Shown here: positions 30,995-43,394 of the stretch, piece after piece
Layout: the number at the start of each line of letters is the position of its first letter
How positions within the stretch are numbered: position 1 is the stretch's first letter
Origin: Persicaria tinctoria
Taxonomy: Eukaryota; Streptophyta; Magnoliopsida; Caryophyllales; Polygonaceae
Direction: 5' to 3'
DNA length: 64,000 bases
Assembly (NCBI GenBank): GCA_037127255.1
Contig: JBANSL010000004.1
Span: forward strand, 72,562,627-72,626,626
Notes under the pieces: generated by a model
What the model was told of the DNA's origin: nothing
Database searches by the model: none
The model's input: the letters and a program-made list of their open reading frames with translations, nothing else
Program-made: the position numbers and the translations under genes

Positions 30995-31862
30995 AGATAA
31001 GAGCTAAATTGCATCATCTTATAACTTGGTTATTCTAACATAGAATATGAAGGTATTTTTAGTTAGAACGCCAACTTGTGATTTTCTTGAATACCATGCA
31101 AATCTACTAACCAGGTTCAGTTGGAAAGAACTCGCGGGTAGTACTTAAACCTAGAACAATATAGTTAAAATGTTGAAATTACTTAGCAATGAAATGTCCA
31201 AATCTAATGAAAAGGAACATCAGCAAATACTCCATTAGCAATCAGAGTATCAACCATCACCCCAACTGACTTCGCAGTCCATATGTGGGTTGTTTCAAAG
31301 GAATTCCTGAAGGGTGATCAAACTTAATACGGAGTAACTAATAAGTCTATTCTTCATGCTTCAGTTCTCAAGTTCTTAACCCAATGAAAATGACACAAAT
31401 GCAGCACCTTCAAGTTTAAATCACGGGAGACAAAAGAAACGCAATACATTTGAAAGTCATGGTCAACAATCAGTTCAGCTCTTTGATCAACTAGATCTCT
31501 GTATTACACTTTGTTAACAGTTCCGAGTAATAATCAGTGAAACAAAAATCGATCAGCAAGTGTATTCCTGTGAAGCTAACTGATTGTACATACAAACTTG
31601 CCAATGAACCACTTCAGGAACATGCAATCACCAGCTTCCCCTTCAAAATCACAGAGATATCATACTCTAATTGCCACAGTGTGTGATGAATTGGAAACAG
31701 AAAGAGTGGCTGCTAACAAAGAACTGAGCTTTCAATTTTAGATTACAAGGCAAAACGGGAGGGTTTAAAATTTCTGGAAATCTCAAAAGCAGGTGATGAA
31801 ATTAAGTAGAGGAGAGTCAAACAACTTGGAGTAAAGCATCCGCATATCAATTTTACAGATTT
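30995..31862. other. AT-rich stretch, nothing recognised
   Basis: No ORF, repeat or RNA gene that I can support. Composition resembles plant intron or intergenic sequence. Confidence 0.4.
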
Positions 31863-32130
31863 ACCCTCTGTTTGGCAACTGGAATTTTTAGGGGAAGGAA
31901 GGGATAGGAAATTGGAGAAGGGAAAGGAAGTGAAAGGAAAGGGAGAAATTTTACTTTCCCATCAAATTCCACCTATTTGATGGGTTGTGAAATCCCATGA
32001 AATTGGGCAGTTACCCACGTTTACAATCCCATCCCTTCCTCTCAATTTTTCATCCAAACACCAATTTCATTTTCCCCTCACTTCCCTTCTTAAAAATTCC
32101 ATCAAAACCCACAATCCAAACAGGCTGTTA
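31863..32130. mobile_element. foldback MITE-like sequence
   Basis: CCCTCTGTTTGGCAACTGG at the left and CCAAACAGGCTGTTAGGG at the right are partial inverses. Inside, AATTTTTAGGGGAAGGAAGG is mirrored by CACTTCCCTTCTTAAAAATT. No clear target duplication. Confidence 0.5.
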
Positions 32131-32380
32131 GGGAAAACAAGTTCCAATTTTGCTTTCGACCAATAAAAAAAAAGTTCCAATTTTGCTTTTGATTTTCGAA
32201 ATCGAGAAACAGGTTCTACTTATCAAACTCAGAAGAGGCAAAACCCATACCAAATGGATGTTTATGGGATTGTAGGGAGAGCCCGCAACCGCAAGAACAT
32301 CATCGCGCAAGGAGGGCTCAGTCAGCAGGCAGTCTTCATCGCAGTGGAAGAGGTGGCGACATCGGCAGAGCCTCCAGCAG
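32131..32380 (-). other. GC-rich gene-like fragment next to copia insertion
   Basis: On the minus strand it reads RDDVLAVAGSPYNPINIH and appears to continue across the copia insertion into 38743-38830 (CTACACCGTTGGGGG...). AAACCCTAATCAGG at 38824 suggests the 5' end of a minus-strand gene. No family recognised. Confidence 0.3.
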
Positions 32381-32499
32381 TGATAATAGTTGTTAGGATT
32401 TGGTCAAACTAGTTTCCTAGTTAATAGCTACCCAATTCCTTATTTTGTGTAATTGATTTCTCTTCCTCTCTGCCACTAGGTCCTACTGTATAGGAATTC

Positions 32500-33774
32500 T
32501 TTTTTTTGTTTTTTTTAAGCAAGATAATAATTTGGTTCTCTAGACAAGCCTAGAGCAACCGAGAAACCGAACAATCCGGTAGATGGACTAACCATCATGT
32601 ACAAACTAAAAGCAAATGACAGAAAGAAAAATACAGAAGCAAATGACAGAAATAAAAAATACAGAAGAAATGTACAAGCCATCCTACACCAAATCACAAG
32701 CTGAAGAGACAAAAGAAGCGATCAATCAAAGGGACAACGCACATAGAGAACTCTGGGAACATCAGCGGGCACCTCAGATTATGGACTCAAAGGAGCCGTC
32801 AAGTGTCAATGCACATCCACGACGTCATCGAACATGATAAATCAAACAATGCTCCAAGAAGCCTGCAACAAAGCAAGAACAGCACAGCACACCACCTCGC
32901 AAATCCAACTCAAAGTCAAACCATTATTCAGAGAAATCCCCAAGACCTATCCCAAACCCTCAAAGACGATAACAAGATCGTAGGCGACTACCAGGTAGTC
33001 AAAATAGAGGCGAATAAAACGGGCCAAAGAAGAAACATGAACAACAACAAAAAGGCAATGAGGCAGATGAACGAAATGAGAATGGTTCGAAGGCCAAAAA
33101 AATCAAATAAAACAAATGGCACACAGGCCATCCTTATTCAATTTTGACTTCCACATAAACCATGAAACAATTTGATTAACCACGGAGGGATCAACCTGAT
33201 GAAGCGGAGTGAGCAACAGCATCAATAAGAGGCTGTGGAAAGACCGGGCGCGAAGGCGGTGGCGGAAACCAAACAACGAGAGGCGGAAGGCTACGCAGGT
33301 GGGTCTTTGTGAGAACTGGGAGCGCCGAGTTGAGGGCGGCTGAACAAGGGGGAACCGGGAGAGGCCGGTAGGGTGGACCTGTATTGGAGTTGTTGGTGGC
33401 GGCGGAGGCAACCGTGCACCGAGTGGGAGCGGGCAACCAAAGGAGACTAGGATGGGCACGTGTGGGGGCGAACCAGGGGTAGAGGCTCCACACGGGCCAC
33501 CGATGGAAAGCCGAGGGTGGACCGGAGAGAGACTACAGAGACGGTGGCGAAGTGGCCATGGTGGTGGCCATGGCGGCGGCCAAAGAGGCGAAGGCCGGTG
33601 AGCGAGGGAGGAAGGACGAAGGTCCGAAGCTGTTGGCGATGGTGGATGAGACCGAGCCGGTGGGCGATAGTGGCTAGGTATGAGCGAAAGGTTGGAAGGT
33701 TTTGGACCTTTGGTGGCCGGCAGCGCAAGACCGAGAGCGAAGCTCTCTAAGTCAAAAACATTGCAGCTAGAATT
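32500..33774 (-). mobile_element. poly(A)-tailed non-LTR insertion in the 5' LTR
   Basis: A T run at 32499-32516 is the inverse poly(A). The 12-bp duplication GTATAGGAATTC lies at 32488-32499 and 33775-33786 (one copy in the intact 3' LTR). The 1.27-kb body has no RT and no convincing ORF. GC-rich at its 5' end and T-rich toward the tail on its own strand, it resembles a LINE-derived or SINE-like element. Confidence 0.8.
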
Positions 33775-33869
33775 GTATAGGAATTCAGTTCTAGTTGTGT
33801 ATTATATATACTTTGTATTATGAGTGGAGAATCATCAAGGCAGATTTCTTTCATTTGCACCTATTTACA

Positions 33870-33881
33870 TGGTATCGGAGC
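33870..33881 (+). promoter_or_regulatory. primer binding site, tRNA-Met type
   Basis: TGGTATCGGAGC adjoins the 5' LTR. It differs at one position from the usual TGGTATCAGAGC. Confidence 0.8.
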
Positions 33882-33922
33882 CATAGCATTTTTTTCCCAT
33901 CACCACTTCTCATCCGCCTCCA

Positions 33923-35572
33923 ATGGCAAACCCAAATACTAATCAACATCTCCTCGCTGCAGCAGGTGCATCAACTCAAAATCTTCAATTTCAAATTCCT
34001 TCAATCAGCATTAAACTTGACAGGGAAAACTATTCTCTGTGGAGAACCACAATCATCTCAGCGCTTGAGACTTTCGATCTCGAGGCATATGTCCTGGCTC
34101 CAACTCCACCACCGGAGACCATTCCTTCCACCGAGCCTACCGGTCTTCCCCAACCAAACCCAGAGTTTGCTACTTGGAAGAAGAGAGACCGGTTTGTCTT
34201 GTTATGGATCAAGTCTACCCTCTTCGAGAGGGCTCTGGCTCTTGTTGCCCGATCTACTACTTCACATCTGTCCTGGACAACGCTTGAAAGGAATTTTCAA
34301 GCCCAATCTAAAGCTCGGCGTATGACAATGAAGCTTCAACTTCAATCCATGATGAAGGGTGCCTCCTCGATGGTTGACTACATTGAGAAAAAGCGTCAAC
34401 TCGCTGACTCTCTGGCTGAGAATCTTCAACCCGTCTTTGATGAGGATCTTATGGGTCATATTGTCCATGGGCTTGACTCATCTTATAGCTCCTTTATCAC
34501 CTCTTTCATGATGAATGCTGAAGGTTCTATTGTGGATGATCTCATCGGCCTCTTGCTTCAAGAGGAGGACCGAATTGAGCGGGACCATGCTCGACAAACG
34601 ATGGCCCCATCATTGTCGACGCCTATCCTCCCTGAGCCTCCGTCTCCTGCTCCCGCAGCCAATACAATGTCCCGCTCTACTGGAAGGTACAACTCCTCTC
34701 AATCTCCGGGGACTGGCTCTTCAAATAGCTCTCGGAATCGAGTTTCCCGCATTCAGGAAAATCGTCGCCCATGCCCTCACTGTCAATTATGCAGCAAGCC
34801 AGGCCATGAGGCCATCAATTGTTGGCAACGTAATAATCAGGCTGACTACCCCTCCCGACGCCCCAATCCTAAAGCAGAGTCGAAACAAGCGAACATGGCG
34901 GCGTTCAATAGCCCATCCTCCATCGATCCGGCATGGTACTTTGACACCGGAGCCACCAATCATGTCTCCCCTATGTTCCGCAAGTTGAATGTGTATGAGG
35001 AGTACTCTGGAACCGACAAGCTTCAAGTCGGTAACGGTAACCACCTATCTATTTCACATATAGGCTCATGTTCTATTCATAATCTGCGGTTGCCAAATGT
35101 TCTTATTGCGCCTAATTTAACCAAAAGTTTGATTAGTGTTCTCAAGCTTTGTCAAGACAATAATGTTATGATGGAATTTTGGCCTTCTTTTTGTTGTGTT
35201 AAGACATTTCAGGGCCGCATAATCGTCCGCGGAATCGTTGATCATGGTCTTTATAAGCTACCCATTCGATCACCCACCACCACATCTTCCCTGGCTCTCA
35301 CAAGCATCTGTACCTCTCTCCATCAATGGCATTGCAGGCTAGGACATCCCCATGAAGCCATCTTGCGACGTTTAGTTTCGGAGTTTCATCTTCCTACTAC
35401 TAATAAATTCTTGGATATTTGTGACGCTTGCCAATTAGGAAAGAGTCACCGTTCCTATCTTCTACCTTCTCATGTTAATTCTTTGAAACCTTTTGATTTG
35501 GTTTATTCGGATCTTTGGGGTCCCTCCTTGATGATTTTTAAATGGCCACCGTTATTTTGTTCTTTTTGTTGA
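33923..35572 (+). pseudogene. copia gag-protease-integrase N-terminus
   Basis: 549 codons from MANPNTNQHL. The gag domain (SIKLDRENYSLWRTTIISAL, FVLLWIKSTLFERALALV) is followed by zinc knuckle CQLCSKPGHEAINC at about 290, protease DTGATNHVSP at about 340, and GAG-pre-integrase with HQWHCRLGHPHEAI and DACQLGKSHR. The integrase core starts (PFDLVYSDLWGPS), then the frame is lost near 35530. TKFVWI and then TFGCLCYPF/FIGYSPTHKGYLC (35610-35800) show that most of the DDE core is deleted. The remnant up to 35970 ends in a Pro/His-rich hinge. Confidence 0.9.
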
Positions 35573-35970
35573 CGATTGCACTAAATTTGTTTGGATATAG
35601 TCCCACTCATAAAAACTTTCGGTTGCTCCCTAAAAACTTTCGGTTGCCTATGTTATCCTTTTCTATGTCCTTACAATGCTCACAAGATGGATTTTTTTTC
35701 ACTTCCATGTGTGTTCATCGGATATAGTCCCACTCATAAAGGATATCTATGCTTTCACATTGAAACATCCCGAATTTATGTCGCGCGTCATGTGGTCTTC
35801 AAAGAGGATTCCTTCCCGTATGCCACCACTCCATCCACATGTAGATGCCCCTCCAATCCACCCATGCCTCCCCATCCACACATGGCCTTCTGGACCTTTC
35901 TTGTGCCCCCAATCCCACGTCACCACAACCCACTACCCCCCACCCTCCATCTCCCTATACCCCCCCCCGA

Positions 35971-36825
35971 TAGGCGTGGCCACGGGTTACGGGTCAACCC
36001 GTGACCCGCCGGGTCGTTGACCCGCCGGGTCCGGGTTGGCGGGTTGGCGGGTGGGGACGGGTAGCGGGTTAGGGTTAGGGTCGGGGAATCCGTGACCCGT
36101 GACCCGGCAGGTCGACCCGCCGGGTCAACCCGCTTTTTAAAAAAAAAAAATTTTGAAAAATTTATTTTTAATAAAATAAATTTATAATATTATGTAAATT
36201 ATTCTTAAAATAACTCACAATAATACATAAACTAATATGCAAAATGCAATGTGAGACACATAAACCCCATCCCTTGTCCTTTTATAGACTTGGAAGGCTT
36301 CCTTCATTCCCTTCATTTCCAATGTGGGACAAAGGCTTTGTCCCACATCGAAAATATGGAGTTAGAATGAGAAGACATGGGGCTATATATATGTATCCCA
36401 CCTACCACATTTCTTCCACTTCACTTGTTTCCTACATTTCCTACATTGGAAATTAAGTTGGAAATAAAGTTTGAGAAATATATTCTCATATTTTTTTCTC
36501 TTACATCACACAATGAAATTATTGTGGATGAAAGAATTAATATGGAGATATAATCTTCCTACATTTTTAACAATTCATATGAAAGTGATAAAATGTGTTG
36601 TGAAGATAAAATCTTTACATTTTATTTATTTATTTATTTTAATAGTCATTTTTTAAAAAAAAAAAAGTTTTTTTTTTAAATAATATAACCCGCCGGGTCA
36701 ACGGGTCGACCCGAACCCGTCAACCCGTGAGATTTACGGGTTAGGGTTCGGGTCGGCCAACCCTGACCCTTGACCCGGCGGGTCGAACCCGTCGACCCGG
36801 CGGGTCCGACCCGTGGCCACGCCTA
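35971..36825. mobile_element. non-autonomous hAT element inside copia pol
   Basis: 855 bp with termini TAGGCGTGGCCACGGGT and ACCCGTGGCCACGCCTA and 8-bp flanks CCCCCCGA (35963-35970) and CCCCACGA (36826-36833). Both subterminal regions are filled with ACCCGCCGGGTC-type palindromes. The middle is AT-rich. No ORF of note. Confidence 0.9.
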
Positions 36826-38543
36826 CCCCACGATACCAACGCCATACTCAAAGTTCCAGGGCCAAACAACCCAATCCCGACGCCATCCCTAGCTATTTCC
36901 GACTCGCTGAAAACAATCAACACCCCATGTCCACTAGAGCTAGTACCAATTCTCTCAAACCAAAGGCCTTAACCACCACTCTATCGTCTACACCCGAGGT
37001 TGAGCCTCAAACTGTTTCCCAAGCTTTAAAACACAAGTGTTGGCAACTTGCGATGAAGGATGAATATGATGCCTTAATGCGAAATAATACGTGGTCTCTT
37101 GTTCCTCGCCCTCGACACACTAACCTTGTCGGTTGTAAGTGGATTTTCAGGATAAAGAGACACCTGGATGGCTCGGTTGAAAGATACAAAGCTCGGTTAG
37201 TCGCAAAGAGGTTTAGTCAAGAAGCCAGCGTTGATTTCTTTGACACATTTAGCCCCGTCATCAAACCGACCACCATTCGCTTGGTTCTATCCCTCGCCCT
37301 TTCAAAAGGGTGGCACATTAAGCAATTGGATATTAACAACGCATTCTTGAATGGTGACTTGTCAGAAGTCGTGTACATGGAGCAACCCAAGGGTTTTGAA
37401 GACGCCGCTAGTCCGTCGTATGTTTGTCGGCTGCACAAAGCTATTTACGGACTCAAGCAAGCCCCTAGAGCTTGGTTTACCAAGCTGAAATCCTACTTGG
37501 TTAGCCATGGTTTTCGAGCTTGCCAATCGGACACTTCATTATTTGTTCATATAACCCCAGTTGCTTCTATATATGTCCTTGCCTACGTGGATGATCTAAT
37601 CGTTACAGGTGACAATCATGCCTACATTCAACGGTTTATTAGTTCCCTTCACCGGACTTTTGCGCTCAAGGATTTGGGGGATCTCCATTATTTTCTCGGT
37701 TTGCAACTCACTAAAACAACCTCCGGCATCACACTCTCTCAGTGTAATTACGTCAAGGATGTTATTAGCAGGTGCAATATGCTGGATTCAAAACCAATAT
37801 CTACTCCAGCAGATCATTCCGCTCGCTTATGTCGTGACGGTGACCCATTTCCTGATCCGACTCTCTTTCGGCAAATTGTTGGCGCTCTCCAATATGCTAC
37901 CATCACCCGACCCGACATTGCCTTTGCTGTCAACCAGGTCTGTCTGTTCATGCACTCACCGACCACACTTCATTGGCAAGCCGTGAAAAGAATCCTTCGG
38001 TACCTGAATGGCACGCTTGACCATGGCCTACATTTCCAACCTACAACAGCTCCATTTCTCCTTGCATACTCGGACACTGGTTGGGTGTCGGATCTTGAGG
38101 ATTTCCGCTCTCAATATGGATTTGCCATATTTCATGGCTAGAACCTCACCAGTTGGACATCTCGGAAGCAAAAGGTGGTAGCTCGATCAAGCACCGAAGC
38201 TGAATATCGAGCTCTCGCTTACACCGCAGCTGAGTTACTTTGGATCAAACAACTGCTTAGGGACCTCAATGTTCACATTACCCTACCACCGACACTCTTG
38301 TGTGACAATGTTGGTGCTTCATTCATGTGCAAAAATCTAGTTATCAGTACACGCTCAAAGCATATTCAATTGGACTTTCACTTCGTCCGTGAACAGGTCG
38401 AATCGGGTGACTTGAAAATTGGCCTTGTGTCCTCCAAAGTTCACCTGGCAGATATCTTCATAAAACCACTACCCAAGGATCGGATCACATATCTTCGGTC
38501 CAAGCTCCAAGTCCATCTTGTTCTTGGTCTTGTCGGGGGGTGA
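36826..38543 (+). pseudogene. copia reverse transcriptase and RNase H
   Basis: RT motifs are all present: CKWIFRIKRHLDGSVERYKA, FDTFSPVIKPTTIRLVLSLA, QLDINNAFLNGDL, YGLKQAPRAWF, and catalytic YVDDLIVTGD at about 37590. LKDLGDLHYFLGLQL and RPDIAFAV follow. A TAG at 38139-38141 replaces the Trp expected before NLTSWTSRKQ. The same frame then gives RNase H (RSSTEAEYRALA, SKHIQLDFHFVRE, LADIFIKPL) to a stop at 38541-38543 that overlaps the LTR start. Confidence 0.9.
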
Positions 38544-38742
38544 TAAGAGTTGTTAGGATTTGGTCAAACTAGTTTCCTAGTTAATAGCTACCCAATTCCT
38601 TATTTTGTGTAATTTATTTCTCTTCCTCTCTGCCACTAGGTCCTACTGTATAGGAATTCAGTTCTAGCTGTGTATTATATATACTTTGTATTATGAGTGG
38701 AAAATCATCAAGGCGGATTTCTTTCATTTGCATCTGTTTACA
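38541..38742 (+). repeat. 3' LTR of the Ale-like element
   Basis: 202 bp, intact, with a TATATATAC box near 38674. Comparison with the interrupted 5' LTR shows only a few differences by eye. Confidence 0.9.
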
Positions 38743-40432
38743 GCTACACCGTTGGGGGCAGAGGGTTGCTCAAAGCAGCGCCGGCCGTCCCTTTCAACCT
38801 GCTCCGATAAGATCAACTAGTTTAAACCCTAATCAGGGTAAGAATTACATGCCAATGCGGTCCAAAAAGACAAGATATGGAATTAAGCTAGCTAGGTATG
38901 ATTTCTTTCATGGGGTTTCTCTTATATACCGAGTATGTATCATCTATCCCCAAATCCAATGGCTGGTTCAGATCTGAGTCCGGGCTAATGTGCGTGGAAC
39001 CAACAATGATGGATCAAATCCAACACTATTTCATTGCCAACTAAATCTATTTATAATTCACCTTGTTGGAGAAGATTTCAGATGTTGAAAATTCCATTCA
39101 ATTTTGTTAAAATGTTGAAATTATTCAGAAGATAAAAAAAAATATTGTGAGATTTTTTTACCGTTTGAACTAAAAACATTAGCAGTAGAAATTAACCTTG
39201 ACTACCAAAACACTCTCTCTTTTGAGAGCACTGGAAAACCCCTGTTTGGGTTGATGAACACCACCGGCAAACTTCCGTGGATATCGTGTAACTAACCCCC
39301 TCTGTCGGATTTCTATCCGTTGGCGGGCCTGAAAACTCCTCTTTGGAGGCTCTTAACCTCTCTTCGGAAGCAATTAATCCCTCTTCAGAGGTCGGGTCCT
39401 CTTCTCGACGGAGGCGCTCCTCGTCGGTGGGAAGAGTCGTCGCTGATTGAGGCACTTGTTCCGTGGGGCTTCATTTCTGTGTCCGATGTGAGTTTAGAAA
39501 CCAAATACAGGGGACAAAACAGATCTCTTTTGGTCTCGTTCTCAGATTGAGTGATTGTTTCAATCGCCTACTCTTTAAATCCCAAATCTTCTTTTCAAAT
39601 TTTCCTCTTCGAGAGTTTAGAAATCGAATCAAGGTATAATACAGTTAAGCTCCTTTTTTTGGTTGCTACTGCAATGATCTCATTGATAGCTCACTATGTT
39701 ACTCTTTATTTTCGAAATCCTCCTTTCTACTGGGGCTGTTTCTGACCGGTCTCCTCTTGCCGGTTTCGATCGCCTCTCACTTGCTTCATCCCCCGCCGTA
39801 GGGTTGTTCGGAGCCGATGTCTGCTCTGCTGTTGACCTCCCTTACACTCAAAATTCGGCTACTAACCTGTATGTCTTCTGCTGGTATAGTAAAGCCATAA
39901 TTCCTTGCAGCAGAAGCACTTGCAACAGCTCCTGTGTCCTTGAACTTGTGGAATGCAACAGACTGAAACAACAATCAAGGAGACCTAGTTTAAGGTTCAG
40001 AACAAGCGAGTCTGGGCTATCATCAGCATTACCAACTTCTATACATTATCCCACAGCAGTAATACACAAGAAGTTGAAGACAGAAAAGGTCCATTTAATC
40101 TGCTAAATTTAGAAGCATTTTATTAATTAATCATACACTACTACACTAGTTTTTATTAAGCTCATATTTGATGGCAAGTTTTCAAGCGACTTTAACCAGA
40201 TGAAAACTGGAATCAGTCCATGAGACATTTTAGCATTACAAGTTCAATTAACAAACCCTAATAAAAAATTCACAAAATTGATCCTCAAAATCAAACCCTA
40301 ATTTCGCCAATTAATTTAAAAAATCAAAACCCTAAACGAATTTTCATATCCAACTTATAAATTGAATCTCAAAAATTAAAAGTTATAGCACAGATTCAAT
40401 AAGTATAAAGTATAAAACACTAACCTTTTGAC
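38743..40432. other. gene-like debris, no complete gene
   Basis: 38743-38960 continues the GC-rich fragment left of the copia element. 39190-39560 is a moderately GC-rich, leader-like stretch with several small inverted CCTCTT/GGAGG words. One well-bordered minus-strand exon is at 39867-39962. Nothing else can be supported. Confidence 0.35.
39867..39962 (-). pseudogene. isolated 96-bp exon, unknown protein
   Basis: Minus strand, bordered by acceptor TTGTTTCAG and donor GTTAGTAG. It encodes exactly 32 codons with no stop, including HKFKDTGAVASASAARNYGF and IPAEDIQ. The peptide looks conserved in character, but I cannot name the family. No neighbouring exons were found. Confidence 0.45.
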
Positions 40433-41552
40433 CAGTGGCGGATCCAGAATTTTTCTTAGAGGTGGGCTTAAGATTACAAAGGACAATGTGATCGATGCTC
40501 ATCATTAAACAAGTTTTTGTCCATATGAACCAAATAAGTCATTATAGCTAATGTTATTTATCAAATCCGGCCAACAACTCATTCAAACCAAACTCTATCA
40601 ATATATAAAGTTCTACTAAAAACTCCCTACTTTGAATCCACAAATTGATTCTCGAATCCACAAATTTACCCCAATTGCTACTTAAATCCACAAATTTAAT
40701 AGCAAAATCTCAAGCCCTACTCGAAATTTACCCAAATTGATTCTCAAATCTACAAACCAAATTGATTCTCTTATCAATGAATTGAACTTAAAAACAATCT
40801 AATTAAAATTCAACTTAATTTAATCATTTTCCATATTTTATACTCCTGTAATAATAAAAAAAAAATCCACAAACCACATTTCCAAATCACAAATTTACAA
40901 ATTCATTTCAAACAACCACAATCACAAGCCACAATTCTAAATCACAAACAAAAATTCACAAATTTATTTCTCACCACAACCACAAACCACAATTTCAAAT
41001 CACAAACCACAAATTTATTCCTCACACATCACAAACCCTAATCGAAATTTCCCCCAAATTGATTATCAAATCCAAAAATTCTAGTCTAAATTGATTCTCA
41101 ACTCAATGAATTGAACAAGAACAATCAAATTAAAAGAAGAGGAAGAAACTAACTAAGAAGGATTGAACCACAAACAAGATGCGGACTGCGGGAGTCGGGA
41201 GAAAACAGACAAAAAAGAGGGCTGGGTTGCGGTGGTGCTGGGTACGGCACCGGTGCCAGGGTCGGCCGAAGGTGAATCTGGCGGCGGCGGCGGTCAGGTC
41301 GGGAACTCGGCGTTTCGCTTTCGCTCCCTGTGAATGTGAGTGCTGGACTGCTGGTGCTTTTGTTTCGGCACGTATGTGTAAAAAAAATAGAACTGAGTGA
41401 AGAGGGATTCTGAAGGTTTTTTTTAGATGGGCGCGATGGGATACGAACTGGGGTCAAACGCTCCTAAATTAAAAAATAACAAATATATGAAATGCCTTTT
41501 TTATTCTAAGGGGGGCTTCGGCCACCCCGAGCCCCCCGTAGATCCGCCACTG
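40433..41552. mobile_element. non-autonomous hAT element, Tip100-type ends
   Basis: 1.12 kb between CAGTGGCGGATCCAG and GTAGATCCGCCACTG, with a perfect 8-bp duplication CTTTTGAC (40425-40432 and 41553-41560). The left two thirds are AT-rich with recurring TCACAAATTT words. The right third is GC-rich and gene-like. No transposase. Confidence 0.92.
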
Positions 41553-41560
41553 CTTTTGAC

Positions 41561-42539
41561 TTCGAATTTGGAATTTGGGGAAGAACAGTTTCACGATTGC
41601 TTTCACCACAACAGTGGCAGCCCACAACCGACAGCAGCGTGGGAGCCGACAGCCCGGAGCCGGTCGCAGCGGAGCCAGCACAGATGTGCGATGGCGTCAC
41701 GGCGGGGAGGGAGGCGTTTCGCTTCGCCCACTCCGTTTTGTTTGAAGTCGAAAAAGAAAAGAGGTTCAACCTCTGTCTGTACAGGTTTAAAAAATACAGA
41801 GTAACAAAGTAGAAAAAAATAGCACCTGATAGGACTCGAACCGCGAACTTTCTGTTCTTTTGTCCTCGCACCTTCTTTCCCTTATCTTAAATACAGAGTT
41901 TTTTATTTGGCAGACAAAGCGACGACAGGGCCCACAAACCCAAAAAGGGATTTTATTTCAGCAACCTGGGCAGAAAAGCCTGCGATCCGGTAGAGTTCAA
42001 GGGAAACTCTACCAAATAGAGTTTCTCATTCTTCTCTCAAAAAATAAAATAAAAGAAAAAATATAAAAAAAATTGAGGATGGCGGTGGGCGAGGAAAAGG
42101 AGGGGGGGATTTTTATCCACTAATTTTAAAATCAGTGGTTGAGATCCTCTCAACCCTATGGATAGAGTTTTTTACAAACTCTACTGGAACTGCATCCAGG
42201 TCATCCACACGGTTTTGTGTAAAATATACACATTTGTACAAGATTTGTAAAAATACACATTATTTTTTAGTAATTTACTCCTTTAGTGAAATGTGCATTT
42301 TTTACACACCAGTGAAATACAATTTATTTAAAACAAAAAGAAAAATAAAAGCATAAAAAGGTAAACCAATGAAAGTGTCTTGTTTTTTGTATAAGTTTTT
42401 GCACATGAGGGAGATGGTGTACTCAAATTTGCAAATCACATGCCCAAATGTGTACATTTGTACACACCCAAAACCACCAATGGAGCAAGAAAATTTCTAA
42501 AATATAGACCTTTACACATTTGTACACAACCATTGTGGA
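41561..42539. other. unassigned stretch
   Basis: 41561-41770 is GC-rich and looks like a gene leader read on the minus strand. 42190-42540 repeats ACACATTTGTACA-like words (about 42228, 42450, 42514). No gene or known element recognised. Confidence 0.3.
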
Positions 42540-43382
42540 TAGGGCTAATCATCGGCTCAAAACCGATCCGAACCTGGCCAAACCGAATCGAACCTAAAAC
42601 CGAAATTCTCAAAAATGAAAACTGAAAACCGAACCTAAACGAATAGGTTTTGTTCGGTTTTACGTCGTTTTGGTTTAGGTTCGGTTCGGTTATAACCTAA
42701 TCGAACTGAAATAAAGAGTGTCTTGGGAGAGGAGCAAGATTATGGTAAATTGTGATCATGGCAACTGATTAGGATTTAGGATAGGACAACCCGAGAAAGA
42801 TAAAAAAAAATAAAAAATTGAACGTGTAAAGTAGGAGTATCAATGACAATTTGGGACTCAGTAAATCTAATTTTGACAAATTTTATTGACCCAAAAGTTT
42901 GATGATGATAATTAAGGGCGTATTTCTTTCTTTTTCCAACTTTTTATAAGAAAAGGTTCAATTTTTACTGAATGGTCACTCTAGTTGTGGCTTGAGCAAC
43001 ACAGTTGAGCAAGGAAATGTGTGCAGCAGGAGGAGGGGGAAATAAAGATTGTCAGGCGAAATATTTAAAAATAAAGTGATCACTGAACGGACAGAACTCT
43101 CAGAGATGAAGAATGAAGATGAACGAACGACTCTTCTGGGAGGTGAGGTGACACACAGATCTATTGAGTCTTGACCTAATCTAAGCGTAAGGTTAAATTA
43201 ATTTTTTTTTAAATCTGCATTTTGTTCTTAACTGAAACCGAATACAAACCAAACCTAAAACTTAAAATTAAAATTTTCTGAATCGAAAATCTAAACCGAA
43301 ATCCCTCGGTTCGATTTGGTTTCGGTTATTTCGGTTTGATTCGACCAAAAAATTCAATTCGAACCGATTCTGATTAGCCCTA
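42540..43382. mobile_element. non-autonomous hAT-like element
   Basis: 843 bp between TAGGGCTAATCA and TGATTAGCCCTA. Subterminal regions are packed with AACCGAACC/GGTTCGGTT words in both orientations. Flanks ATTGTGGA and CCATTAAG do not match well, so the target duplication is lost or misplaced. Confidence 0.7.
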
Positions 43383-43394
43383 CCATTAAGCCCT

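Larger units (their letters stand above)
32381..38742 (+). mobile_element. Ale/Retrofit-like copia element
   Basis: LTRs start TGATAAGAGTTGTTAGG and end TTTACA. The 3' LTR is 38541-38742 (202 bp). The 5' LTR spans 32381-33869 because a 1.27-kb retroinsertion lies in it. Primer site TGGTATCGGAGC (33870-33881) and a G-rich polypurine tract (38534-38540) are present. gag, protease, RT and RNase H are recognisable. The integrase core is mostly deleted, a hAT element sits between integrase and RT, and one TAG splits RT from RNase H. Confidence 0.9.

Noticed and set aside
33100..33750. overlapping minus-strand ORFs as a host gene
   Set aside because: They lie within a poly(A) retroinsertion bounded by a 12-bp duplication and show no domain.
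41820..41860. GGACTCGAACCGCGAACTTT as a minus-strand tRNA or SINE B box
   Set aside because: The B box looks good, but no A box or cloverleaf lies at the expected distance.
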